From Anaerolineales bacterium (GTDB lineage: Bacteria; Chloroflexota; Anaerolineae; Anaerolineales; Anaerolineaceae), in contig JAGVAB010000051.1 in the NCBI GenBank assembly GCA_020060485.1, positions 1 to 14,631 of the forward strand: a stretch of DNA of 14,631 bases, written 5' to 3'. Below are positions 1-6,436 of the stretch, piece after piece (within the stretch, counting starts at the first letter, position 1; each line of letters opens with the position of its first letter). The notes beneath the pieces are model-generated. The model saw only the letters and a program-made list of their open reading frames with translations. It was not told where the DNA came from and did not search any database. The position numbers and the translations under genes were made by a program.

Positions 1-1
1 A

Positions 2-1399
2 CCCGCCGCGGAACCCCCCCGCGAAGAAAGCCCGCTGCCGCTTTCCAGCAGCACGCCCCCGGCGGCGGCTTCACTTGCGCCCAGCCCGGTTGCGGCCACC
101 CCCGCCCCGGCAGTTACCACCGCTCCCGCCGCGCTGAATACAAGCGGGCCTTTTCTGGCCTTCACCGGCCGGACTGGCATCTGGATCAGCAACCCGGATG
201 GCAGCTTCCCCACCCGGCTTTCAGAGATTGAGTACCAGGGCGATTTGCACCGCGCCATCTCGCCAACCGGCGACCGCATGGCACTGGTGCTGCGCACCGC
301 AGATGGTATGGATCTGGTGATCGTGCAGATTCCAGGCGGGCAAACACAAACCATTGCCCGTTTGATTAACATCACCCCCGAAGAGGAAATCGGAAACGCC
401 ACCAGCCCCAAGGCCTTTGCCACTTACGCCATCCGGGACTATGGCAACCTGGCCTGGCAGCCCGGCGAGGGCCGCCTGCTGGCATTCACCGGCGCCATGA
501 ATGGCCCTACCGCAGACCTGTACCTGTACGATACCAGCAGCGGGGAGATCAAACAACTGACCAACGGCCCCTCGCAGGCAATTCTGCCGCAATGGTCACC
601 GGATGGTCAATACATCCTGCATTACGGCGTCAGTTGGGTGCCGCCCTTTGGCGGCGCCATTGTCGGGCACAACCAGCTCAACGGTGTCTGGTCAGTGCGC
701 GTGTCAGATGGTGAGGTGATCACGCTGCCAAAGCCGAAAGGCATCCTGCCCAATTTCGTGGGCTGGCAAAATGACACCCGCTACATCACCTACGACAGCG
801 ACGAAAAATGTTACGCACGTAACCTGCGCAGCGTGGACGTGGTCAGCGGACAAACTGAAACGATCATGGACTTCAGCTTTTATTATCAAATCGCCCTCTC
901 GCCCGAAACTGGCGACCTGCTTTTTCCCGCCGCAGCCGGCTGCCCGGACTCGGCTGGCGAAGGCATCTTTTCCCTTCCTGCCGGGCAGGGCACGCCCACC
1001 ATCATTTATGACAAACGCGCTTATGAAGTCTCCTGGCTGCCAGACAGCCAGGCCTTCCACGCCTATCCCGAAGGCATCTTCACACCAGGCGACTATACGC
1101 ATTACGAGCCGCCCGTTTACAATTCCTCCTTCAGCCCGGCCATTTCCATCACCCGCAGCCAGGCCTGGAAGGTCATCCAGAACCGGCAGGGGCGCGTGGA
1201 AGTGCGCACAGCGGGCGGAGACTGGCAAACCGTGATGCAGGGCATGGCCGCACAGTTGATCTGGGATCCCGTGTATGGAAACACCCTGCTTATCGTCCTC
1301 GAAAATGGAGAACTGTACGCAGCAACAGATCCCGCCTTCACCCCGCAGCTAATGGGCAGCCTGGGCGGCCGCATCGATCAGGCGATTGTGGTGCCGTAG
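2..1399 (+). CDS. TolB/PD40-like beta-propeller protein, 5'-truncated by the window edge
   Basis: The frame is open from the first full codon at nt 2 to TAG at 1397-1399 (465 residues), with no good start inside; a TTG at 245 lacks a ribosome-binding site and sits within domain sequence, so the true start lies left of the window. The first ~48 residues are a Pro/Ala/Ser/Thr-rich spacer, as found between a signal or membrane anchor and an extracytoplasmic domain. The rest has repeated blade-like units such as FLAFTGRTGIWISNPDG, SPTGDRMALVL and PQWSPDGQYILHYG, the last being the classic WSPDG motif of TolB/PD40 beta-propellers. Such domains usually bind proteins or glycans outside the cytoplasm; no catalytic residue is recognisable. 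The spacer resembles that of the LysM lipoprotein at the other end of the window. The fold is fairly sure; the function is unknown. Confidence 0.8.
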   Translation, partial: PAAEPPREESPLPLSSSTPPAAASLAPSPVAATPAPAVTTAPAALNTSGPFLAFTGRTGIWISNPDGSFPTRLSEIEYQGDLHRAISPTGDRMALVLRTADGMDLVIVQIPGGQTQTIARLINITPEEEIGNATSPKAFATYAIRDYGNLAWQPGEGRLLAFTGAMNGPTADLYLYDTSSGEIKQLTNGPSQAILPQWSPDGQYILHYGVSWVPPFGGAIVGHNQLNGVWSVRVSDGEVITLPKPKGILPNFVGWQNDTRYITYDSDEKCYARNLRSVDVVSGQTETIMDFSFYYQIALSPETGDLLFPAAAGCPDSAGEGIFSLPAGQGTPTIIYDKRAYEVSWLPDSQAFHAYPEGIFTPGDYTHYEPPVYNSSFSPAISITRSQAWKVIQNRQGRVEVRTAGGDWQTVMQGMAAQLIWDPVYGNTLLIVLENGELYAATDPAFTPQLMGSLGGRIDQAIVVP

Positions 1400-1439
1400 G
1401 GCGGGCCGGCAGCCAGGCACTATTGAATCCGCAATGGGT

Positions 1440-1480
1440 TTTTACCCTTCCCCCAACCCCTTCCCAAATTGGGAAGGGGA
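1440..1480. repeat. REP-like palindrome, CCCCTTCCC...GGGAAGGGG
   Basis: A C-rich lead (CCCTTCCCCCAACCCC) runs into a perfect inverted repeat: CCCCTTCCC at 1457-1465 and GGGAAGGGG at 1471-1479, with AAATT between, of which two further A-T pairs can form. It lies 58 nt after the stop of the beta-propeller gene. From memory, intergenic palindromes of this type (C-rich lead plus CCCAAATTGGG core) are scattered in many copies through some bacterial genomes, including Chloroflexota and cyanobacteria. The copy number here cannot be judged from one window. It may also slow or end transcription, but the nearest T-run (1490-1495) is 10 nt beyond the stem, so it is not a standard terminator by itself. 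Confidence 0.6.
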
Positions 1481-1495
1481 GAAAAGCTCTTTTTT

Positions 1496-1543
1496 GCAGC
1501 GAGTTTGCACGCAATGCGCGCAAACTCGCTGCTTCTTTCTTAT
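1496..1543. terminator. Long hairpin with T-rich tail, probable terminator of the beta-propeller gene
   Basis: GCAGCGAGTTTGC (1496-1508) pairs perfectly with GCAAACTCGCTGC (1520-1532). After one A-C mismatch the stem continues with CGC (1510-1512) against GCG (1516-1518) around an AAT loop, giving about 16 base pairs. The right arm is followed by TTCTTTCTTATT, a T-rich but interrupted tail, and the left arm is preceded by six Ts. It sits between the beta-propeller gene and the promoter of the next gene, where a terminator is expected. The unusual stem length could equally mark a small mobile palindrome. Confidence 0.5.
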
Positions 1544-1567
1544 TCCCCGCCCTGGCTGTTGAACCAC

Positions 1568-1595
1568 TTGCAAAAATCAAAAAAACTCCTATACT
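1568..1595 (+). promoter_or_regulatory. Candidate sigma70-type promoter for the gene at 1725
   Basis: TTGCAA (1568-1573, 4 of 6 matches to TTGACA) and TATACT (1590-1595, 5 of 6 matches to TATAAT) are separated by 16 nt, inside an A-rich stretch just after the hairpin. Transcription would begin near 1602, leaving a leader of about 120 nt before the ATG at 1725. This is consensus matching only. Confidence 0.45.
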
Positions 1596-1724
1596 GAAAA
1601 AATGTAACGGGTGGATTTTCTCATTTTTTAACCTTGATTTCAAATGCCACACTGCTTAAGGAGCAGAATCCAGTTTCACTGAAGTATCCATATTGCAGAA
1701 ACACCGAGGGAAAGGAAAACAACC

Positions 1725-2348
1725 ATGATGCAGGATGATTCATTCAAGGAACTGGAAGATCGCGCCTATGATTTGGGCGCGGGAGATTGGGAATTCAGGC
1801 ATAAACATCTCACCGAAAAACACCTGGAAGAGGCAATCACTCTCTGGCCGGACAATACATGCTGGTATTGCGAGGTGCGTGAACCGGTTGAAAAATTTGC
1901 CAGATCAATACAAGCCGAACATATTGATACAAAGACAACCGGATACAAACAATACGAAAAACATAGCGTCAAGGTTGAATTCAAGATCCCGCGCTGCAAG
2001 GAATGCAGAACCTTGATGGAAAAGAAAATCCTGCTCAAATTCCTGATGTTGTGTTCCGTCATCATTGTGTTACTGGGATTATGCATTATTCCGGCAACCA
2101 TATCGACCCTGGTTGAAAAACAACAGGATTCTGGCGGGACCATGATTACGATCCTTTTTTTGATCACCAGCATTGTGGTTGCCGCGGGCTTCCCTGCCGG
2201 CTATTATTTCTGGCGAAAGAAACTGAAAACAGAAGAAAAAAAGATTGGTCTGATACCTGGGAAAACGGAAAGCGAATTTCCTGTCGTCCAGGCATTAAAG
2301 GATCATGGGTGGATCATTACTCTGATGGAAGGCCAGAAAAGAATTTAA
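1725..2348 (+). CDS. Uncharacterised membrane protein with two CxxC pairs and two transmembrane helices
   Basis: A 207-aa protein starting at ATG 1725, eight nt after an AAAGGA ribosome-binding site at 1711-1716. A cytoplasm-like N-terminal part of about 100 residues holds CWYC (C46, C49) and, 41 residues later, CKEC (C91, C94); this four-cysteine layout suggests a split zinc ribbon or other metal site. Two hydrophobic helices follow (about residues 103-125 and 139-166), separated by a short polar loop, then a basic stretch (FWRKKLKTEEKK) and a ~35-residue tail. No family is recognised. Base composition is intermediate between the GC-rich flanks and the AT-rich AlbA_2 gene that follows, with a 210-nt gap between them, so a shared transcript is possible but not shown. 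It could sense or anchor something at the membrane; this is guesswork. Confidence 0.75.
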   Translation: MMQDDSFKELEDRAYDLGAGDWEFRHKHLTEKHLEEAITLWPDNTCWYCEVREPVEKFARSIQAEHIDTKTTGYKQYEKHSVKVEFKIPRCKECRTLMEKKILLKFLMLCSVIIVLLGLCIIPATISTLVEKQQDSGGTMITILFLITSIVVAAGFPAGYYFWRKKLKTEEKKIGLIPGKTESEFPVVQALKDHGWIITLMEGQKRI

Positions 2349-2387
2349 TATCAACATCAAATCTTCTGCCTTTTCTGGATCAGGAAA

Positions 2388-2504
2388 ATGAAAGATTCGT
2401 TACCCGGCTTTGATACGCAGGTGCTGTGGAAATCGACAAAAGAGAAATGTCATGATAAGCACAAACGATTTTCCGGCGCTTTATTTTTCTATAAGGATTT
2501 ATAA
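2388..2504 (+). other. Possible 38-aa small ORF
   Basis: An ATG at 2388 opens a 38-codon frame ending in TAA at 2502-2504. It is preceded by AGGA only about four nt upstream, which is a poor spacing. The peptide is basic and Lys/His-rich (for example CHDKHKRF) and resembles nothing known to me. It lies in the otherwise empty gap between the CxxC membrane gene and the AlbA_2 gene. A frame this short can occur by chance; it may also be the remnant of a decayed gene. Confidence 0.15.
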
Positions 2505-2505
2505 T
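2500..2505 (+). promoter_or_regulatory. Candidate -10 element (TATAAT) upstream of the AlbA_2 gene
   Basis: A perfect TATAAT at 2500-2505 lies in an AT-rich stretch 53 nt before the start codon. No convincing -35 hexamer is seen 16-18 nt upstream. A TTGACA at 2533-2538 is too close to the ATG (2559) to serve as a -35 for this gene. AT-rich DNA makes chance matches likely. Confidence 0.3.
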
Positions 2506-2558
2506 AATTAAAGTGCTTTCTTAAGAGTATCATTGACAGATTTCCATAAGGGGAAAGT

Positions 2559-3755
2559 ATGTTCGGCATTTTTCAAAAAAAATTCGATCAAATTGTATAT
2601 GAAGACATTAGAGAACTCGTTGAAATTAAAAAGCTGCGAGAGTATATCAACTTAGACTATAAAAGGGATCCATATAAACATAACCACGGAGGTACGGTTA
2701 ATCTACTAGCAGATATTACTGCAATGGCAAATTCTCGCGGGGGAATTATCATCATAGGAATCGATGAAGACGCAGAAGCATCAGATGGCACACCAAAATC
2801 AATAGTTGGTTTCAGCGATGGAGATCAAGAAGCCAATTGGATACAGAGCATTTGTCAAAGTTGCATTGATGCACCCATCCCTGGTTTAAAAATTCGAGAT
2901 ATACCATTAGGAAATGACAAAGATTGTGTCATTATTAATATCCCTGATAGCCCTAGAAAACCACATATGGTTGTACATGAAAATCACAGATCGTTTCGAA
3001 TACGACATGGAAGAGCAAATGCAATAATTGGGATGGAGGAAATCCGTCAAATGATTCTTTCAATGGATTCTTATCAATCTAATCTTCAAAAATTTGTGTT
3101 CGAAAGAATTGAAGCCAATCAAGCCAAAGTAAACCCAAACCCTTTTCTTCTATTCATGTCTACCCCTTTGTATGTGAATTTTGACAGAATCGATCCGTTG
3201 GAAAAACAATACTGTGATTTACTCAAAAACATTCCTGAAAGTTCTGACCCTATGTATGAAGGAATCGCAATCCCCGGCAGGCCTAAACCTAGAATTTTTG
3301 GAATTGAAACAACAACACATCAACAGGGAAGTGATGCCAAACCTAAAAAAATTCTTAGATTATTCAGGAATGGTCATTTTGAGTATTTTGAAGATTATTC
3401 ACAATTTTTATATGATGTATCCATAGAAATCGATGCCTACCGCATAGCTGTACTCTTCTTGCATTTTTTGAATGTAGCAAAACAAATCTACGCTATACCT
3501 AATCAAACATCACCACTTGCTATTTCATTAATACTAGGAAATATTTTTTCATCTACTCTGTCCCTCAAACCACGCTATTCATATTCAACAGATAAATACA
3601 TATGGACTGAACCTCTTCTTCATATTGATCTGAGTGTAAATACACTTGATGATCCTAACCAAATTGCTGTTTATTTATTGGATCGGTTACATAATGCATA
3701 CGGTTACGAAAAAAACATCCTTTTCGACGAAGAAAACGATCTAGTACTAATATGA
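2559..3755 (+). CDS. Schlafen/AlbA_2-domain protein (putative ATP- or nucleic-acid-binding)
   Basis: A 398-aa protein with a strong ribosome-binding site (AAGGGG, ATG at 2559). Residues ~24-165 match the AlbA_2/Schlafen pattern in order: LDYKRD (D33-Y34-K35, where family members carry an acidic-x-K site), LLADITAMANSRGGIIIIGIDE (about 49-70, the hallmark AN..GG..iiG core), KPH (134-136) and RSFRIRHGRAN (144-154, the usual YxRxG-like end). Residues ~190-398 form a second region with no helix-turn-helix or helicase that I can recognise. AlbA_2 proteins are usually annotated as ATP-binding or transcriptional regulators and often occur in defence islands. The gene is far more AT-rich than the flanking GC-rich genes and uses A/T-ending codons, which points to recent acquisition. 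An 85-aa gene follows after 37 nt. Domain call good; biological role unknown. Confidence 0.82.
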   Translation: MFGIFQKKFDQIVYEDIRELVEIKKLREYINLDYKRDPYKHNHGGTVNLLADITAMANSRGGIIIIGIDEDAEASDGTPKSIVGFSDGDQEANWIQSICQSCIDAPIPGLKIRDIPLGNDKDCVIINIPDSPRKPHMVVHENHRSFRIRHGRANAIIGMEEIRQMILSMDSYQSNLQKFVFERIEANQAKVNPNPFLLFMSTPLYVNFDRIDPLEKQYCDLLKNIPESSDPMYEGIAIPGRPKPRIFGIETTTHQQGSDAKPKKILRLFRNGHFEYFEDYSQFLYDVSIEIDAYRIAVLFLHFLNVAKQIYAIPNQTSPLAISLILGNIFSSTLSLKPRYSYSTDKYIWTEPLLHIDLSVNTLDDPNQIAVYLLDRLHNAYGYEKNILFDEENDLVLI

Positions 3756-3792
3756 TGAAATCCATTGTCGCTTTTTCCATAAGGAGTACAAA

Positions 3793-4050
3793 ATGACAAC
3801 ACCTGCTGAAATAGCACAAAAAGCTATCGCCAAAATGAATAAAAGAATCACAAACGAAATCTTCTTGATCATTCAAAATGATTGCGAACTAATGCACGAA
3901 TATCTTCTTGCTGTACAAGATTCAAAATTGGACACAGTAAACCAGCAAATTGGGAAAGCAGTAAAAGCCCAATACAGTTTGGTAAATTTAGACGAGCGTG
4001 AGGATAATCCCTCCTGCACCCTCATCCAAAGCCATCAAAAATTCGAATAA
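3793..4050 (+). CDS. Uncharacterised 85-aa protein downstream of the AlbA_2 gene
   Basis: An 85-residue protein beginning at ATG 3793 with a clear AAGGAG ribosome-binding site eight nt before. It looks wholly alpha-helical for the first 60 residues. The C-terminal part (VNQQIGKAVKAQY, then P73-x-x-T-L-I-Q-S-H) has the appearance of a conserved motif; I have a weak memory of similar endings in small hypothetical proteins of many bacteria but cannot name a family. It is AT-rich like the AlbA_2 gene, 37 nt downstream of it, and its leader repeats 11 nt of that gene's leader (TTTCCATAAGG). The two are probably co-transcribed and may act together. No signal peptide, membrane segment or cysteine motif is present. 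Confidence 0.7.
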   Translation: MTTPAEIAQKAIAKMNKRITNEIFLIIQNDCELMHEYLLAVQDSKLDTVNQQIGKAVKAQYSLVNLDEREDNPSCTLIQSHQKFE

Positions 4051-4152
4051 CTCCCCGCCTCTGCCGAATCACATCCACCCTTAACAAGGCTGGATTACTC
4101 ATCGAACAAATCCAAATTCACACCTTCCGAAAATCAGCCCGGACACGATGCC

Positions 4153-4167
4153 AACCTTGTCAAGGTT
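4153..4167. repeat. Short perfect palindrome AACCTTG-T-CAAGGTT
   Basis: Seven-base arms around a single T, in the 152-nt gap between the convergent 85-aa gene and the P-type ATPase gene. The rest of this gap shows no gene. There is no T-run beside the palindrome in either direction, so it does not look like an intrinsic terminator. It could be one copy of a dispersed palindromic repeat. Confidence 0.4.
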
Positions 4168-4202
4168 TGAATCAAATTCCCGTTCCTAAGCATCAAGCCG
4201 CT

Positions 4203-6299
4203 CTACTTCTGCCGGATCAACCTTGCCGAGTTCGCCAGAATCCCCAAATCCGGCAGGGACTGGGCGGCGGCGGCCAGCACTGGCGGCAGGATGCCCAATG
4301 CCGCCAGCGAAAGCCCCAGCAGGTTATACACGCCGGTGAAGATCAAATTGCCGCGTACCACGCCCATCGTGCGCCGGGCAATGTGCAGGGTCTGCGGCAC
4401 CAGCTGCCAGTCGGGGCGCATCAACACCACATCCGCCGCCTCGCTGGCAATTTGTGTGCCGCCCGCCTTGCCGCCCATGGCGATGCCCACATCCGCCTGC
4501 GCCAGGGCCGGGGCGTCATTGACCCCATCCCCCACCATGATCACCTTCTTGCCCTGCGCCTGATACTCCCTGACGATGGCGATCTTGTCCTCCGGCAGCA
4601 GCTCGGCGCGGTATGCAATGCCCAGCGAAGCGGCCAGGGCCGCGGCGATGGCCTGCTGGTCGCCGGTCAGCAGCTCGATCTGGCGAATCCCCAGGCGGCG
4701 CACTTCCTTTAAAGCTTCAGCCACTTCCGGGCGCTGGGTGTCGGCCGCCAGCAAGGTGCCCGCCAGCCGCCCGTCCACCTGCACGTAAAGCTGGGTGCGG
4801 CCTGCTGCATCCGGGGCGGCCCCGGATGCGCCGCTGCCCAAAATGCGCTTGCTGCCCACTGCCACCTGCCTGCCTTCCACCAGGGCATAAATGCCCTCTC
4901 CGGCCACGGAGCGGAAATCTTCCGGTAAGGACAGGCTGATCCCGCGTTCCCTGGCTGCGCTGCGGATGGCTTCGGCGTAGGCATGTTCCGAATAGCGCTC
5001 GGCGCTGGCCGCCAGATGCAGCACTTCCTCCACAGTGAAACCCGCTTCGGGCAGCACTTCCACGATCTGCGGCTGGCCGAGGGTCAGCGTGCCGGTCTTG
5101 TCCACCAGCAGCACATCCGCTGAAGCCAGCACTTCCAGCACCTTGCCGCCCTTGACCAGCAAGCCGCGCCTGGCGCCCGCCCCGATCGAGGCCAGCATGG
5201 CGATCGGCGTCGCCAGGGCGATGGAACACGAACACGCCACCACCAGCACCGCCGCCACCGAGATCGGGTCACGCCGCAGAAGGAAAGTCAGCGCGGCGAT
5301 GGCCAGCACCAGCGGCAGGAAATACCCCGCAAAGCGGTCTGCCAGACGCTGCACGTCGGCCTTGTTGGCCTCGGCCTCTTCCACCAGGCGCACCACCCGC
5401 CCGAAGGTAGTATCCTCGCCCAGGGCTGTCGGATGTACCCGCAATGCGCCCTGCTGGGCAATCGTCACCGCATAAACCTGCGAACCGGCCGCCACCTCCA
5501 CCGGCAGCGACTCGCCTGTGATCGCCGCCTGGTCAACCACGGCCTGACCGCTGAGCACCTCGCCATCCACCGGGATCATCTCACCCGGCCGCACCACTAC
5601 CACGTCATCCAGCCCAACCTGGCTGATCGGCAGTTCCACTTCCTCGCCGTTGCGCTCCACACGCGCTGTCTGCGGCGAGAGGGTTGTCAGGTCCTTTACT
5701 GCCCGGCGGGCTTTCTCGGTAGTGAAGCGCTCGGTATAATCCCCCACGCGCATGAAGAACACCACCACCATGGCCGTGGCCCACTGGCCGACCGCCACCG
5801 CTGCCAGCACGCCAATCGTCATCAGCGTATGAGCGATAATCTGCTTCTTGAGCGTTGCCCGGATCACGTTGCGAAAAATCGGGTAGCCGCCCAGCATGAT
5901 CAACGGCAAGCCCACATACCAGGGCAGATTCTCGGTGATTTTTTCGAGCAAGCCCAGCCACTCGCCCACGATCACCAGGAACAAGACCGCCCCGGCCACG
6001 ATGCCGACCAGGCCCATCACCTTGCGGGCGTAATCTGCGGCCAGCGGCTCTTCCCCATTGGCAATACTGCCGTCCGCGGTCTGCTCCGGCACGCTGTATC
6101 CCGCCCCCGCCACTGCTGCCTGAATATCTTTCCACACCACCTGGGCCGGGTCCAATTGCAAGACCGCTTTTTCGGCAGCCAGATAGACCTGCACCTGCCC
6201 TACCCCGGGCAAAGCCGCCAGGGCATGTTCGACATGTAAGGCACACTCGGCGCAGTCCATGCCTTTCACCGGTACTTCCAGAGTGGTTTGTCTGCTCAT
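4203..6299 (-). CDS. Heavy-metal-translocating P1B-type ATPase
   Basis: A 698-aa pump expected to use ATP to move a transition-metal ion across the membrane. Domains in order: an HMA metal-binding domain (about 5-72) with GMDCAEC (C16, C19); transmembrane helices (about 92-115, 125-145, 155-182); the actuator with TGES (261-264); a helix pair with the metal-site motif; DKTGT with phosphorylated D400; TGD (545-547); GDGVNDAPAL (590-599); and final helices ending in SLPDLGILANSARL with D684. The D-x-G pattern recalls Zn/Cd/Pb (P1B-2) pumps. Two family hallmarks differ: the usual CPC is CSC (C356-S357-C358) and the usual SEHP is SEHA (437-440). Length is normal and there is no frameshift. Start ATG 6299 follows GGAG at suitable spacing. 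No metal-responsive regulator lies nearby. Substrate cannot be fixed. Confidence 0.93.
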   Translation of the reverse strand: MSRQTTLEVPVKGMDCAECALHVEHALAALPGVGQVQVYLAAEKAVLQLDPAQVVWKDIQAAVAGAGYSVPEQTADGSIANGEEPLAADYARKVMGLVGIVAGAVLFLVIVGEWLGLLEKITENLPWYVGLPLIMLGGYPIFRNVIRATLKKQIIAHTLMTIGVLAAVAVGQWATAMVVVFFMRVGDYTERFTTEKARRAVKDLTTLSPQTARVERNGEEVELPISQVGLDDVVVVRPGEMIPVDGEVLSGQAVVDQAAITGESLPVEVAAGSQVYAVTIAQQGALRVHPTALGEDTTFGRVVRLVEEAEANKADVQRLADRFAGYFLPLVLAIAALTFLLRRDPISVAAVLVVACSCSIALATPIAMLASIGAGARRGLLVKGGKVLEVLASADVLLVDKTGTLTLGQPQIVEVLPEAGFTVEEVLHLAASAERYSEHAYAEAIRSAARERGISLSLPEDFRSVAGEGIYALVEGRQVAVGSKRILGSGASGAAPDAAGRTQLYVQVDGRLAGTLLAADTQRPEVAEALKEVRRLGIRQIELLTGDQQAIAAALAASLGIAYRAELLPEDKIAIVREYQAQGKKVIMVGDGVNDAPALAQADVGIAMGGKAGGTQIASEAADVVLMRPDWQLVPQTLHIARRTMGVVRGNLIFTGVYNLLGLSLAALGILPPVLAAAAQSLPDLGILANSARLIRQK

Positions 6300-6339
6300 G
6301 TATTTCTCCGTAATGCGGTAAACAAAGTCCTGTTGGCTG

Positions 6340-6345
6340 ATTATA
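6340..6345 (-). promoter_or_regulatory. Candidate -10 element of the P-type ATPase gene
   Basis: Reading the minus strand, TATAAT occupies 6345-6340, about 41 nt before the start codon. The possible -35 (TTGCTG, 6366-6361) is only a partial match with 15-nt spacing. Short arms TTTGC/GCAAA (6349-6353, 6363-6367) overlap this region and could be part of an operator, but five-base arms are weak evidence. Confidence 0.35.
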
Positions 6346-6421
6346 TCATTTGCGCAACACCAGCAAATATTTATACCGGATTGTATCGCGGCCTGCTGTT
6401 AAACTCCCTTTACCCAACACA

Positions 6422-6430
6422 TGGTAAAAT
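6422..6430 (+). promoter_or_regulatory. Extended -10 promoter (TGG-TAAAAT), probably giving a leaderless mRNA
   Basis: TGGTAAAAT fits the extended -10 form TGnTAtaAT. It ends at 6430, exactly 6 nt before the ATG at 6437, so transcription would begin at or next to the start codon. This agrees with the absence of any ribosome-binding site upstream of 6437. No -35 is evident. The same ATGGTAAAATC string occurs on the minus strand upstream of the epimerase gene. Confidence 0.45.
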
Positions 6431-6436
6431 CACCGC

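Noticed and set aside
1423..1659. Short open frames across the intergenic palindromes, both strands
   Set aside because: The translated sequence is that of the palindromic repeat itself, there is no ribosome-binding site, and the frames overlap the hairpins and promoter.
2533..2538. Perfect TTGACA upstream of the AlbA_2 gene
   Set aside because: It is only 20 nt from the start codon, so a matching -10 would fall on the ATG; none is present.
4051..4202. Possible terminator or gene remnant between the convergent genes
   Set aside because: No stem with a T-tail and no frame with recognisable content were found; only the small palindrome at 4153-4167 stands out.
5433..6239. 268-codon open frame on the plus strand
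   Set aside because: It is antisense to the P-type ATPase, which has all catalytic motifs in frame. The His/Arg-rich product looks like a shadow.
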